DNA of 64,000 nucleotides from Apostichopus japonicus (lineage: Eukaryota; Echinodermata; Holothuroidea; Aspidochirotida; Stichopodidae): positions 1,072,001-1,136,000 of the forward strand of contig NC_092574.1 in the NCBI RefSeq assembly GCF_037975245.1, written 5' to 3'. Within the stretch, counting starts at the first letter, position 1; each line of letters begins with the position of its first letter. Positions 24,701 through 30,400 of the stretch are shown piece after piece. Below the pieces are notes generated by a model that had not been told where the DNA came from, did no database searches, and saw nothing but the letters and a program-made list of their open reading frames with translations. The position numbers and the translations under genes are program-made.

Positions 24701-26905
24701 AAAAACAGCCAGACTTATGTACAGGATGTATGTACAGGTAAATTTATCTACAGGTAAATTTATCTACAGGTAAATTTATGTACAGGTAAATTTATCTACA
24801 GGTAAATTTATTTACAGGTAACTTTGTGTGCAGGTAACTTTATGAACAGGGTAAAAATATAGTTTAATATAGTTGTTACATTACAATTTTGATCCAAGTA
24901 ATACTTCGGTAGTGTTTCGGTTAAAAATAGTTACATAAAGGAACAATGCAGTGGTAACCTTACATGTTTGAGCCAAGTAATACTTGGGTATTGTGCTCAC
25001 AAGGTTGAATCAAGTAATACTGAAGTAGTGTGCTCACAAGTGTGAATCAAGTAATACTTGGGTAGGTGCACTGTTTATTCATCTTTGATTTGTTATCAGA
25101 AGGAGGTGTTATTTCTGCTTCAGGAAATTTGTCTGGAAAACAGGTTCATTGCTCACCATTAGTAATTATTCTTAATGAAACTGTTGCTGTTCATTCCTTC
25201 AGTTGCAAGTGTTCATTTACAAAAAAATATTGAAACCAGGGCAAGGTTTGACTTACATCTGTAAATGACATTAGAAGTGTCTTCCTGTGCAGTTTCGTCA
25301 AGTAACACACCGAGGTGGGAAGGAAGGGAACAGGGGTAACACACCGAGGTGGGAAGGAAGGGAACAGGTGTAACACACCGAGGTGGGAAGGAAGGGAACA
25401 GGTGTAACGCACCGAGGTGGGAAGGAAGGGAACAGGTGTAACGCACCGAGGTGGGAAGGAAGGGAACAGGTGTAACACACCGAGGTGGGAAGGAAGGGAA
25501 CAGGTGTAACGCACCGAGGTGGGAAGGAAGGGAACAGGTGTAACTACCGAGGTGGGAAGGAAGGGAACAGGTGTAACGCACCGAGGTGGGAAGGAAGGGA
25601 ACAGGTGTAACGCACCGAGGTGGGAAGGAAGGGAACAGGTGTAACGCACCGAGGTGGGAAGGAAGGGAACAGGTGTAACGCACCGAGGTGGGAAGGAAGG
25701 GAACAGGTGTAACGCACCGAGGTGGGAAGGAAGGGAACAGGTGTAACGCACCGAGGTGGGAAGGAAGGGAACAGGTGTAACGCACCGAGGTGGGAAGGAA
25801 GGGAACAGGTGTAACACAAGTAAAGAGGGATCATGTCTCAGTACCATTCTACTTAGGGAAATGTACAAAAGCATTCATCATTAAAGTTTACATATTGACT
25901 CATCCAATGTGTTCACCAGATGAAATCAATATCACACACAAGAACAACAACTTTTAATAATTTGCTGACAATGTTTGCACATGTTGTGTATGGCTCAGTG
26001 AATCAGTTTTCAAGAAACAGGTTTATTAATTGCAAAATGATCTAGTTTGATGGTAACATGAAACAAAACACATCAAGAAAGTGGCCAACTGGTGTTGAAA
26101 CTGAAAGTAGAGAATGATGGCCACTAGCTTTGAAAGTAAAAGGAATGACCACTTGTAGAGCTTTAATCAATGCTTAGTCACAGATGTAATACCAAAGAGG
26201 CTGATAAGGGAACTTTACACAGAAGAGATGCATGGAAAGTCACTCAAACGCAGTACTCACATTAACATATTAATTGGTACTCTCAGATGACTAACAACCA
26301 AACCTATCACCTCCAATTGTAGTTCAGTTTGTCCGAGTGTAAAAATGTCAAATATTCTTAATATTTGACTTATAAGCATCTGTCCTGGCCTGAGGGCAAT
26401 GCTACAATAGATAAGGCTTGTGAAGTGTTTGTACATTCTAAGTGTGGGTGTGTAGGTTCATTTCAATCACTTGGGTTTGTTACAAATGTGTGTTCTTGCT
26501 GAGGCTCGAAACATTTCAGTTCATATAGGGTCAAGTTTCTCCTAAGTTATGCTAATTTATAGTAGGATAAATCTCAATTCCAATTTCATCATTCCTAATC
26601 ATTTATGTTATTGATTTGTGAAGTAGGAATGATGTTACAAAAGTCATAAGGAATGTTTAAGCATGTTCTGGATCTATTTATTGTCTCAGCTTGCAGTTGT
26701 GTTTAATTTTCAGCCTGAAGTTGGTTCCCTGTCTGAAAGGATACAAGCTGCTCGTGATGTCGCTAAAAGGTTAGAAGAATCTTCTAAGGAGGAAAGACCA
26801 ACTAGCCAAATGCATCGAGTGAAGAAGTATGCGAGAACGCAGCCAACAGCAGAAGAGGCTAAAAGAATCGCCAAGATCTTTTCAGCCAAATATTCATCTA
26901 CATGA
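673..26905 (+). CDS. C2CD3: C2CD3 (C2 domain-containing protein 3), 3' half of gene, 14 exons
   Basis: Exons at 673-798, 2734-2973, 3879-4016, 4713-4824, 8311-8478, 11226-11322, 12239-12438, 13028-13178, 15147-15317, 16213-16281, 16542-16783, 18706-19791 (end uncertain), 22378-22483 and 26714-26905 join in phase into about 1,032 residues ending at TGA. Family knowledge: C2CD3 is a large multi-C2 protein (about 2,350 residues in human) at the distal centriole, needed for distal appendages and cilia. What matches the family as I remember it: GWF after LLLKKTG, GGSLEL then [75 protein letters not shown] and a terminal [14 protein letters not shown]. The protein has no membrane segment or signal peptide and is soluble in type. 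The 5' half of the gene, including its start codon and promoter, is outside the window. Introns are 0.3 to 4.2 kb and unusually rich in minisatellites. The identity is strong; individual borders, especially the end of the acidic exon, are inferred. Confidence 0.9.
1002..1040 (-). ncRNA. hammerhead-ribozyme-like motif (Penelope-type)
   Basis: Read on the minus strand the segment gives, in order: GCCT, the core CTGAAGA, an A, a 5-bp hairpin GATCC-TGCTA-GGATC, the core GAAA, then CGTC and AGGC. GCCT pairs with the closing AGGC (stem I), the hairpin is stem II, and ACGT after the second core is self-complementary, so stem III could form between two molecules. This order and both invariant cores fit the type-I hammerhead consensus (CUGANGA...GAAA...UH). 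Such motifs are known in Penelope-like retroelements. I see no neighbouring Penelope coding sequence, so this is probably a solo relic in a C2CD3 intron. Activity is unknown. Confidence 0.6.
1836..2128. repeat. 48-bp minisatellite, about 6 copies
   Basis: Direct repeats of a 48-bp unit containing TAGTACTTTGATTAAATATA and a downstream TTACGCACGGTTCCTAG. Because 48 is a multiple of 3, both strands show an artefactual repetitive open frame. Intronic in C2CD3. Confidence 0.9.
2734..2973 (+). CDS. C2CD3: C2CD3 exon b
   Basis: Acceptor TGACATTTTTCAG, donor TTTCAG/gttggt; 240 nt, phase 1 to phase 1. The peptide opens with LHGWFTI and continues with [20 protein letters not shown] and [10 protein letters not shown]. 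The GGSLEL...RE.VLE....GW pattern is characteristic of the segment between C2 modules in C2CD3. Confidence 0.9.
3130..3378. repeat. 31-bp minisatellite, about 8 copies
   Basis: Direct repeats containing CCTTGTGTAGGTAACATGG, alternating ACATTT or TAATTT endings. Intronic in C2CD3. The array abuts the decayed hammerhead-like relic that begins at 3,377. Confidence 0.9.
3377..3415 (-). mobile_element. decayed copy of the hammerhead-like Penelope relic
   Basis: On the minus strand it reads TTGAAGA, T, hairpin GATCC-TGCCT-GGATC, GAGA, CATG, AGGCC. The layout is the same as at 1,002-1,040 and stem II is intact, but both cores are mutated (CTGAAGA to TTGAAGA, GAAA to GAGA). It is probably a second, inactive relic of the same element class. 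Confidence 0.5.
3879..4016 (+). CDS. C2CD3: C2CD3 exon c
   Basis: Acceptor GTTTTTTTTCTAG, donor ATAAAA/gtaagt; 138 nt, phase 1 to 1. Encodes the first strands of a C2 domain ([17 protein letters not shown], then [11 protein letters not shown]). Confidence 0.9.
4713..4824 (+). CDS. C2CD3: C2CD3 exon d
   Basis: Acceptor CTCTTTAATCAG, donor AATTG/gtgagc; 112 nt, phase 1 to 2. Peptide includes [20 protein letters not shown] and ends LTNPALNW once joined to the next exon. This is a loop region inside the C2 domain. Confidence 0.85.
4875..6768. mobile_element. 1.9-kb non-autonomous DNA transposon with 12-bp inverted ends
   Basis: The left end CAGGGTTCGTAC and right end GTACGAACCCTG are perfect 12-bp inverted repeats, directly flanked on both sides by AGGTAC (4,869-4,874 and 6,769-6,774). 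Subterminal GTGCTTGAAAA motifs recur at both ends. The interior has a roughly 240-bp imperfect duplication (about 5,225-5,465 and 5,466-5,706; the shared GCGTAGCTTTG repeats 240 bp apart). No transposase frame is seen. The CAGGG start suggests hAT, but the visible duplication is 6 bp rather than 8, so the superfamily is open. It sits in the C2CD3 intron after exon d. Confidence 0.75.
7225..7435. repeat. irregular T/A-rich minisatellite (TGTATTTCTATATATT-like)
   Basis: About six imperfect copies of a 30-40 bp T-rich unit based on GTATTTCTATATATT. Intronic, no coding signal. Confidence 0.75.
7735..8095. repeat. about 60-bp minisatellite, 6 copies
   Basis: Repeats containing CTTAGCCTAGCCTAGTTTCT and GTGTAACATT. 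Unit length varies because CCTAG is present once or twice. The array lies about 215 bp upstream of C2CD3 exon e. Confidence 0.85.
8311..8478 (+). CDS. C2CD3: C2CD3 exon e
   Basis: Acceptor CGCTATTCAG, donor ATTAG/gttcga; 168 nt, phase 2 to 2. Encodes [17 protein letters not shown] and [20 protein letters not shown], the central and late strands of a C2 domain. This is one of the clearest family matches. Confidence 0.92.
8985..9185. repeat. about 42-bp minisatellite, 5 diverged copies
   Basis: Imperfect repeats of ATGGATGAACACCAGCTT and similar, followed by a TGTGTATTGCAA-like segment. Intronic. Confidence 0.8.
9450..11083. repeat. 68-bp minisatellite, about 24 copies (1.6 kb)
   Basis: Long homogeneous array of a 68-bp unit containing CATCACATGTCATGCAAAGG and CTCATTGAAACTATACTAAT. 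Copies alternate mainly between GCAAAGG and TTCAAAGG and between GGCATC and GTCATC. It fills most of the intron between C2CD3 exons e and f. There are no unique spacers, so it is not CRISPR. Confidence 0.95.
11226..11322 (+). CDS. C2CD3: C2CD3 exon f
   Basis: Acceptor TTCAATTCGTAG, donor CAAATG/gtaaag; 97 nt, phase 2 to 0. Encodes [20 protein letters not shown] and TITLSFGQ, the last strand of the C2 domain. Confidence 0.9.
11832..12034 (+). mobile_element. 5'-truncated SINE (same family as 33.0-33.2 kb)
   Basis: About 165 bp nearly identical to the body of the minus-strand SINE at 33,012-33,246; I see only a few substitutions, such as TTTGG for TTCGG. It lacks the tRNA-like head and ends in an A-rich (ATAC)n tail. 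It is inserted in a C2CD3 intron in sense orientation. Confidence 0.8.
12130..12215. repeat. 18-bp tandem repeat, 4-5 copies
   Basis: Copies of ATTATTTGTGATTAATATT-like units ending just before the acceptor of C2CD3 exon g, so they occupy the place of its polypyrimidine tract. Confidence 0.85.
12239..12438 (+). CDS. C2CD3: C2CD3 exon g
   Basis: Acceptor GATCATTGTTAG, donor AATAG/gtaagt; 200 nt, phase 0 to 2. An acidic linker ([18 protein letters not shown]) is followed by the first strand of the next C2 domain, [17 protein letters not shown]. Its acceptor lies beside a tandem repeat, and its last 38 nt plus donor seed the downstream minisatellite. Confidence 0.9.
12439..12675. repeat. 57-bp minisatellite that duplicates the exon g 5' splice site
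   Basis: Four tandem copies start at 12,463, 12,520, 12,577 and about 12,632. Each begins with ATAGAAAGAG and ends with CCAGTCCTCATAG/gtaagtaaac. This is a slightly shortened copy (5 nt lost, a few substitutions) of the exon g end plus the first bases of the intron. Every copy therefore carries a full-consensus AG/GTAAGT donor. Read through in frame, the first intron codons give a stop (AGG TAA), so only the first donor keeps the protein open. Confidence 0.9.
13028..13178 (+). CDS. C2CD3: C2CD3 exon h
   Basis: Acceptor GTTTCCTTCAG, donor AAGCAG/gtaatt; 151 nt, phase 2 to 0. Encodes [16 protein letters not shown], then [20 protein letters not shown], the central C2 strands. Confidence 0.9.
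13960..14605. repeat. variable minisatellite, GTGTATCCCTCACACTGTCT core, over 10 copies
   Basis: Imperfect units of roughly 35-55 bp combining TCCTGGTAGTGTATCCCTC and ACACTGTCTGCTACAATC. Internal deletions give mixed unit lengths. Intronic between exons h and i. Confidence 0.9.
15147..15317 (+). CDS. C2CD3: C2CD3 exon i
   Basis: Acceptor TTTCTTTGACAG, donor ATAAAG/gtgtga; 171 nt, phase 0 to 0. Encodes [35 protein letters not shown] and [19 protein letters not shown], the C-terminal half of the last C2 domain. This is a strong family match. Confidence 0.93.
15318..15600. repeat. 57-bp minisatellite starting at the exon i 5' splice site, 5 copies
   Basis: Units start at 15,318, 15,375, 15,432, 15,489 and 15,546, and each opens with the donor gtgtgagatact. 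The bases before each internal donor (AAATTAAG, or AAATAAAG in the last copy) match the exon's own final AAATAAAG. Reading past the first donor meets TGA at once (GTG TGA). Confidence 0.9.
16213..16281 (+). CDS. C2CD3: C2CD3 exon j
   Basis: Acceptor GTTATTCAACAG, donor CAGGGG/gtgagt; 69 nt, phase 0 to 0. Encodes [16 protein letters not shown] and VRFMNQG, which follow GQIK in the family as the last C2 strand. Confidence 0.88.
16542..16783 (+). CDS. C2CD3: C2CD3 exon k
   Basis: Acceptor TTATCTTTTAG, donor TTTGAG/gttagt; 242 nt, phase 0 to 2. A low-complexity Ser/His/Thr-rich linker ([15 protein letters not shown]) is followed by [20 protein letters not shown]. The latter corresponds to the family's short basic RFHESL-type helix. 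Confidence 0.85.
16920..17565. repeat. 45-bp minisatellite, about 14 copies, with internal inverted repeats
   Basis: Units of 45 bp such as ATGATGTCACCATAATGTAT plus GGTGACATATGGTAT. Within each unit ATGTCACC and GGTGACAT are complementary arms about 14 nt apart. Because 45 is divisible by 3, both strands show over 220 codons of open frame, which is an artefact. Confidence 0.93.
18543..18660. repeat. about 57-bp direct duplication upstream of exon l
   Basis: TTCCTTCATGTGACATACTT and its following ACGTACTTATTTTATATTT occur twice in tandem, ending about 45 bp before the acceptor of C2CD3 exon l. Confidence 0.85.
18706..19791 (+). CDS. C2CD3: C2CD3 exon l, acidic low-complexity exon (3' border uncertain)
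   Basis: Acceptor TTTAACCTTCCAAG; enters in phase 2 as [20 protein letters not shown], a conserved coiled-coil start in the family. The rest is Glu/Asp/Ser-rich ([23 protein letters not shown]) and includes an 8-residue run DVRRQSED repeated about three times (18,966-19,030). The frame stays open to TGA at 19,799-19,801. Three donors could end it: GAAGAG/gtaagc after 19,177 and GGAATG/gtaaga after 19,504 (both phase 0, joining an acceptor at 22,372), or GAAGA/gtatcc after 19,791 (phase 2, joining TCTAG at 22,377). I list the longest because the composition stays coding-like to the end. If none is used, the protein would stop at 19,801 without the conserved C-terminus. Confidence 0.8.
19802..20133. 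other. intron, no recognisable feature
   Basis: AT-rich intronic sequence following the acidic exon. I see no exon or repeat here. Confidence 0.6.
20134..20553. repeat. 84-bp minisatellite, 5 copies
   Basis: Five near-identical units. Each contains the perfect 12-bp palindrome GTCTGGCCAGAC and CTACATGTCAATTGTAATG. Intronic. It produces a spurious minus-strand open frame. Confidence 0.93.
20655..21548. repeat. about 112-bp minisatellite, 8 copies
   Basis: Units contain GCATGATAAGTCAGACAACA, ATACATACGTAACATAAACA and CTGGCTGCTCCATCAAGCC. Differences are mostly single bases (AATGG or AAGGG, CCATCA or CCCTCA). Intronic. Confidence 0.93.
21625..21820. repeat. 98-bp direct duplication
   Basis: Two copies containing CTGGTTGGTTTTCTATGACC and AGAACTAGCTCTACCAT, with one or two differences. 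Intronic. Confidence 0.9.
22378..22483 (+). CDS. C2CD3: C2CD3 exon m, conserved NFFLP segment
   Basis: Acceptor AAGTCTAG (22,377; alternative TTTAAG at 22,372), first donor AGATCG/gtatgt at 22,483. The 106 nt give [20 protein letters not shown] and [12 protein letters not shown]. The LPNFFLP...L..AMR motif matches the C-terminal conserved block of the family. The last 36 nt and the donor are the first unit of a 13-copy 54-bp array, so the true exon end may lie further right in steps of 54. Confidence 0.82.
22448..23149 (+). repeat. C2CD3: 54-bp minisatellite spanning the exon m 3' end and its 5' splice site, 13 copies
   Basis: Thirteen tandem 54-bp units. Each contains 36 nt of exon sequence (CTGGATAGTGCAGTATCAAG through AGATCG), the donor gtatgt, and 12 further bases ending in TATCAGTAT. 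I find a single substitution in the whole array (TTTGG for TCTGG near 22,771). The exon frame reads on as an 18-residue repeat [18 protein letters not shown] without a stop, so each of the 13 donors would give an in-frame product with 0 to 12 extra repeats before the terminal exon. Confidence 0.95.
23785..24320 (-). mobile_element. LINE (non-LTR retrotransposon) 3' end remnant
   Basis: On the minus strand it encodes [19 protein letters not shown], a C-x2-C-x8-H zinc-knuckle typical of the end of L1/Tx1-like reverse transcriptase proteins. The expected final Cys is replaced by Tyr. After a frameshift it continues with [20 protein letters not shown] and a stop. The element ends at a (TAAA)n tail (plus strand TTTATTTATTTATTT near 23,785). 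Frameshifts and a stop just upstream of the knuckle show it is dead. It sits in the last C2CD3 intron, antisense to the gene. Confidence 0.75.
24730..24850. repeat. 17-bp minisatellite (CTACAGGTAAATTTAT), about 7 copies
   Basis: Short tandem copies of TACAGGTAAATTTAT with TATCTAC or TATGTAC variants. Each carries an AG/GTAAAT donor-like step, but no exon is adjacent. Confidence 0.88.
25305..25817. repeat. 34-bp minisatellite, 15 copies
   Basis: Near-perfect units containing CACCGAGGTGGGAAGGAAGG and GAACAGGTGTAACG. Because 34 is not a multiple of 3, every minus frame cycles through the same codons without a stop, giving several artefactual open frames. Intronic in C2CD3. Confidence 0.95.
26714..26905 (+). 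CDS. C2CD3: C2CD3 terminal coding exon
   Basis: Acceptor TTTAATTTTCAG, phase 0, 63 codons and TGA. Encodes [20 protein letters not shown], a basic stretch, and [19 protein letters not shown] at the C-terminus. The E..RIAKIF ending is a family hallmark as I remember it. A GT step (GAG/gtacag) follows the stop, so an extra 3'-UTR intron is possible. Confidence 0.88.
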   Translation, partial: PEVGSLSERIQAARDVAKRLEESSKEERPTSQMHRVKKYARTQPTAEEAKRIAKIFSAKYSST

Positions 26906-28017
26906 GGTACAGTTAAGTATTAGAGTCAAGCGCTCAGAGGAAGCCATGTGCAAATATCGTTTATACCTTTTTTATCGATGCTCGTTGAAAAAGGATCCAC
27001 AAAAAAGAAAGACATATATGCAGCTATGATTTTCATGTTGGGGAGAAAACCCAAGTCATTTGCAGACTATTCTATTGGCGTTTCCTCAATTGGATTTTTT
27101 TTTGTAAGTTGGGCAGGCCTGTTCATATTGGAATACCATATGCATTGTTTTTTGACAAAACCCCCACTCTGGTTCAACCTAACTAGCAAAGTCCTTCGAC
27201 ATTGACATCCAAGATTGTAGACATTTTCATTTCCACCTTTATCTTCTTGTTTTGAGTGACTAGTGGTCATAGTATGAATTGCAAGTGTAATGTAAGCTTG
27301 GATCCTGCAACATATAATGTACCTTTATTTTGTAGTCATTTTACTTATTGTAGCCTAGGTTTAATTTCTACATGGTAGGATGATAACCCTTCCCTGTCAG
27401 GTCTACAATCTCTTAAGATGAATGGTGTACTTTTGAAAGTTTCCAAAGCCAGGTACGTTGGGGCTCGTTCAAAGTATTCTCTATTTCCTCAATTTAGTAC
27501 ACGCTTGAAGATATATTGCCTTGTTTGGTATATATTGTATTAGCGTCAAGTGAGGGTCTCTGTTGTACTGTGTTATTATCGGTGACTGGTTCCAGGATCA
27601 TTTAAGATATGCAGTCATGTCGTAACGAACCTTCATTGTTTCAGAGATTAAATAAGTCAACAATGAGTCACTGAATTACTTAGGTCTGATGAACTATTTT
27701 ATACATACAGACAAAAGGGACATTATCAAGTCTGGACAGATCAAAACATCCATCTGTGGAATGAACCCAATATACATGTATGGTGAAAAATAACCACTAA
27801 ATAGTTATATGTTATGCTCTCTGCTCAGTATGGTATGGCCACTTTTCCCCTCCCTCCTTTCCCATCTCTAACCTTAGTTTGCCCCCACCCCCCCCCCATG
27901 TCCTCTATATCTCTCCCCTGCACAACCAATGCCTTAGTTGCCTCCCATGCTATGAACCACCACATGATAAATTGATTTCAGCCATTCAATTCAGTTCATC
28001 TGTGACAAAACATTTCA
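26906..28017. other. C2CD3 3' UTR and downstream flank
   Basis: No open frame with coding character. I do not find a convincing AATAAA signal close after the stop, so the transcript end is unknown. A poly-C run occurs at about 27,886-27,897. Confidence 0.5.
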
Positions 28018-28334
28018 GTAATAGAGCGTTGTGGTTAAGGCAGTGGACTTGTGATCTAGGGCTTGCAGGTTCGAGTCCTGGCCAGATCGTTACGTTGTGT
28101 CCTTGGGCAAGGCACTTTATCTCCATTGCCTCTCTTCAGCCAGGTGTATAAATGGGAACCTGTGAGACAAACTGTCAGTTGAGTGCTGTTTAGCTGCTGC
28201 CATGTGGAGGGATTGTTTCTATGTTTGACAGGTTATTGTTGACCAGGGTAATATTGTTACGTGCCTTGAGTACCCTTATTGGTGGATATGTCTGCCCTTT
28301 ATAAATCCTCAATATTATTATTATTATTATTAAC
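28018..28334 (+). mobile_element. tRNA-derived SINE, full length
   Basis: The head holds an A-box-like GTGGTTAAGGCAGTGG and a perfect B box GGTTCGAGTCC (about 28,068), the polymerase III promoter. The body contains TGTCCTTGGGCAAGGCACTT, a core seen in SINEs of several marine invertebrates, and the element ends in a (TTA)n tail. It lies about 1.1 kb past the C2CD3 stop. Confidence 0.85.
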
Positions 28335-30314
28335 AATTGTGAAATTGATCATATCCTTAGATTAATAACATTTTAGACATTGATCATATAATTTCCTCTG
28401 CCACTCTTCCTGTTTACGTCGGTTTTTATCCAAAAGTAAAAGAATAGCCTACATGGCTGGTTGATACTTATCATGTGATTGTCTTTGTAAATTTCACAGA
28501 GTATTACTCCTCATAACGAGTCATTAAGTCGTTTGAGTATGACAATAATATCATCACGGTCACATGGTAATTGACTAAAGCTGCATAGACAAATTAATTG
28601 GCTCAAAGGGGATGTTTTAGATCCCTCCATGTTTCTCAAAATAGTAGGTTGTAATATAAACTAAATCAAATTTGCAAAACATTCATGACTTAAAGGTTTT
28701 GAAATCATTCATCGGTGTAAAATTTGTCAAGCCTCATAAGCCGATAAGACTTACGGTAACATTTCACAGCAAGTCAAACCAGCTAAAGCCTATGATTTCC
28801 TGAAAGTTTTCATAATATGTTGAGGCATTAACCTTGTTATTACCTTTAGCATTATGGGAGCATAGGCCGTTAATATGTTGCTGATTAGTTTTTTTTCAAA
28901 GAAAGATTTGAAAATTCATGGTACCCTTCATCCGATATGCTATTTATTGCTTATCTAAAAGGTCAGCAAAGGGCTTTTGGATATATAAAGTCTATTTCTG
29001 CTGTTTATGGAATAGCATGAAAGCCAGAGATGTCTGGATATTTACAAAGGAGTGAATGCTGCCCTCAGTGAAAGGGTTCATGTACTTTGAAATGTTCCTT
29101 TCATGAGTGGTAAAGCTTACGCTATGCCTTTATTGGTCTGTGTCAAACTATCATGTTCTATGGCGGCGTGCATATTATTTCAACAGTGGTAGGAGTCTTA
29201 ATTTTTTCCCTCAATTTTTTCCTGACTGATTGATTTTGGTAGGGCATGAGCTTTTAGGCATAGGCAGATGACTATATTTATAGAAAAGAGCGGTGTGACT
29301 GTATGGATATTGATTGCAGTTCCCATTATATGTGGGCTCCTCCCCCCCCCCCCCTGAAAAATTCCAAGTTTAGACCTCAAATGGTGCATTCTGAGGCATA
29401 TGTAGACAATAAATGAGGTCTAAAGGAAAGGTTGTGCAAATTATTGAAACTTTGAATGTTTCCCACAACTGATCGATGTCCCCCCTCCCCCCCCCGTCCC
29501 TCCCCCTCAGCAAAGTTAAGCAATGTGGTGAGATTGAGTATGTCTTTATTTTGTCTTATATTGAAGTGTTATATAATGACATGCAGCACCACAGTTCTAA
29601 TGCTTACTTGCCCAGGCCACTAAAGTTAGTGGTCAGTTAGTGAAGCCTTCCTCTAGGTTTGCCTCAGAGGTTAATGGCAAAATTTTCAGGTGACTTACTT
29701 AAAGTCATCAAGAACCGATGTTAAGTAGAGTCACTGTGAGTCAAGTGATGACGAACTCATCACAAGATTGAAAATTTCTTGATATTCATAGCAGGTAACA
29801 AACTTTAGGGACATTTGCTTGTCAAAAAAAAATTAGAGCACTTCTATCGATCGTCAAACGAAGACCTCCCACTTCTCTCCCCATTCCCCCCCACCCCCCC
29901 AAAAAAAAACACTCCTCCTACCGACAGACTTTAAAGTAATGGTCAACTTACAATTTGTTTTTATTCTTGTAATATTGTTGGCCAGACACATTCATTATGT
30001 TTAATTATATGCAAAACACAATGGAGCACTCATTCAATCACATAAAAATAAAGAGGAGAAAGTGACATATATTTCTAAGGTTAAGAGTTGCATGTAAATA
30101 ATCTCTAGATCCAGTGTGCAAAAGGTGCCTTAAAGTCATTATCTCTACTGAAGTAAAGTTTTATATTATATAAATATGTATAAATGTAAATTTTGGGATA
30201 CACTGTTCCGAATTATGTTGTACAGTTATTTCATTGTATAAAGTATAGTTCTGACTAAACACAGTTTCAGACCACAGTCTTGACTTTATTGCTGACCTTG
30301 TCTGTAGTTTTGTC
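28335..30314. other. intergenic, no gene seen
   Basis: AT-rich sequence with several poly-C runs (about 29,341-29,354, 29,479-29,495, 29,886-29,900). No splice-bounded open segment was found on either strand. Confidence 0.55.
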
Positions 30315-30400
30315 TCAGTCTCCATCTTGTATACTGTGTGATTTCTGTCTTCATCTTGTATACTGTGTGATTTCTGTCTTCATCTTGTATGCTGTGTGCG
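30315..30400. repeat. about 29-bp tandem repeat, 3 copies
   Basis: TCATCTTGTATACTGTGTGA followed by TTTCTGTCT, repeated about three times; the last copy diverges (TATGCTGTGTGCGG). Confidence 0.8.

Noticed and set aside
25191-25874. Overlapping minus-strand open frames up to 227 codons
   Set aside because: A 34-bp array cycles all three frames through the same stop-free codons. It lies in a C2CD3 intron.
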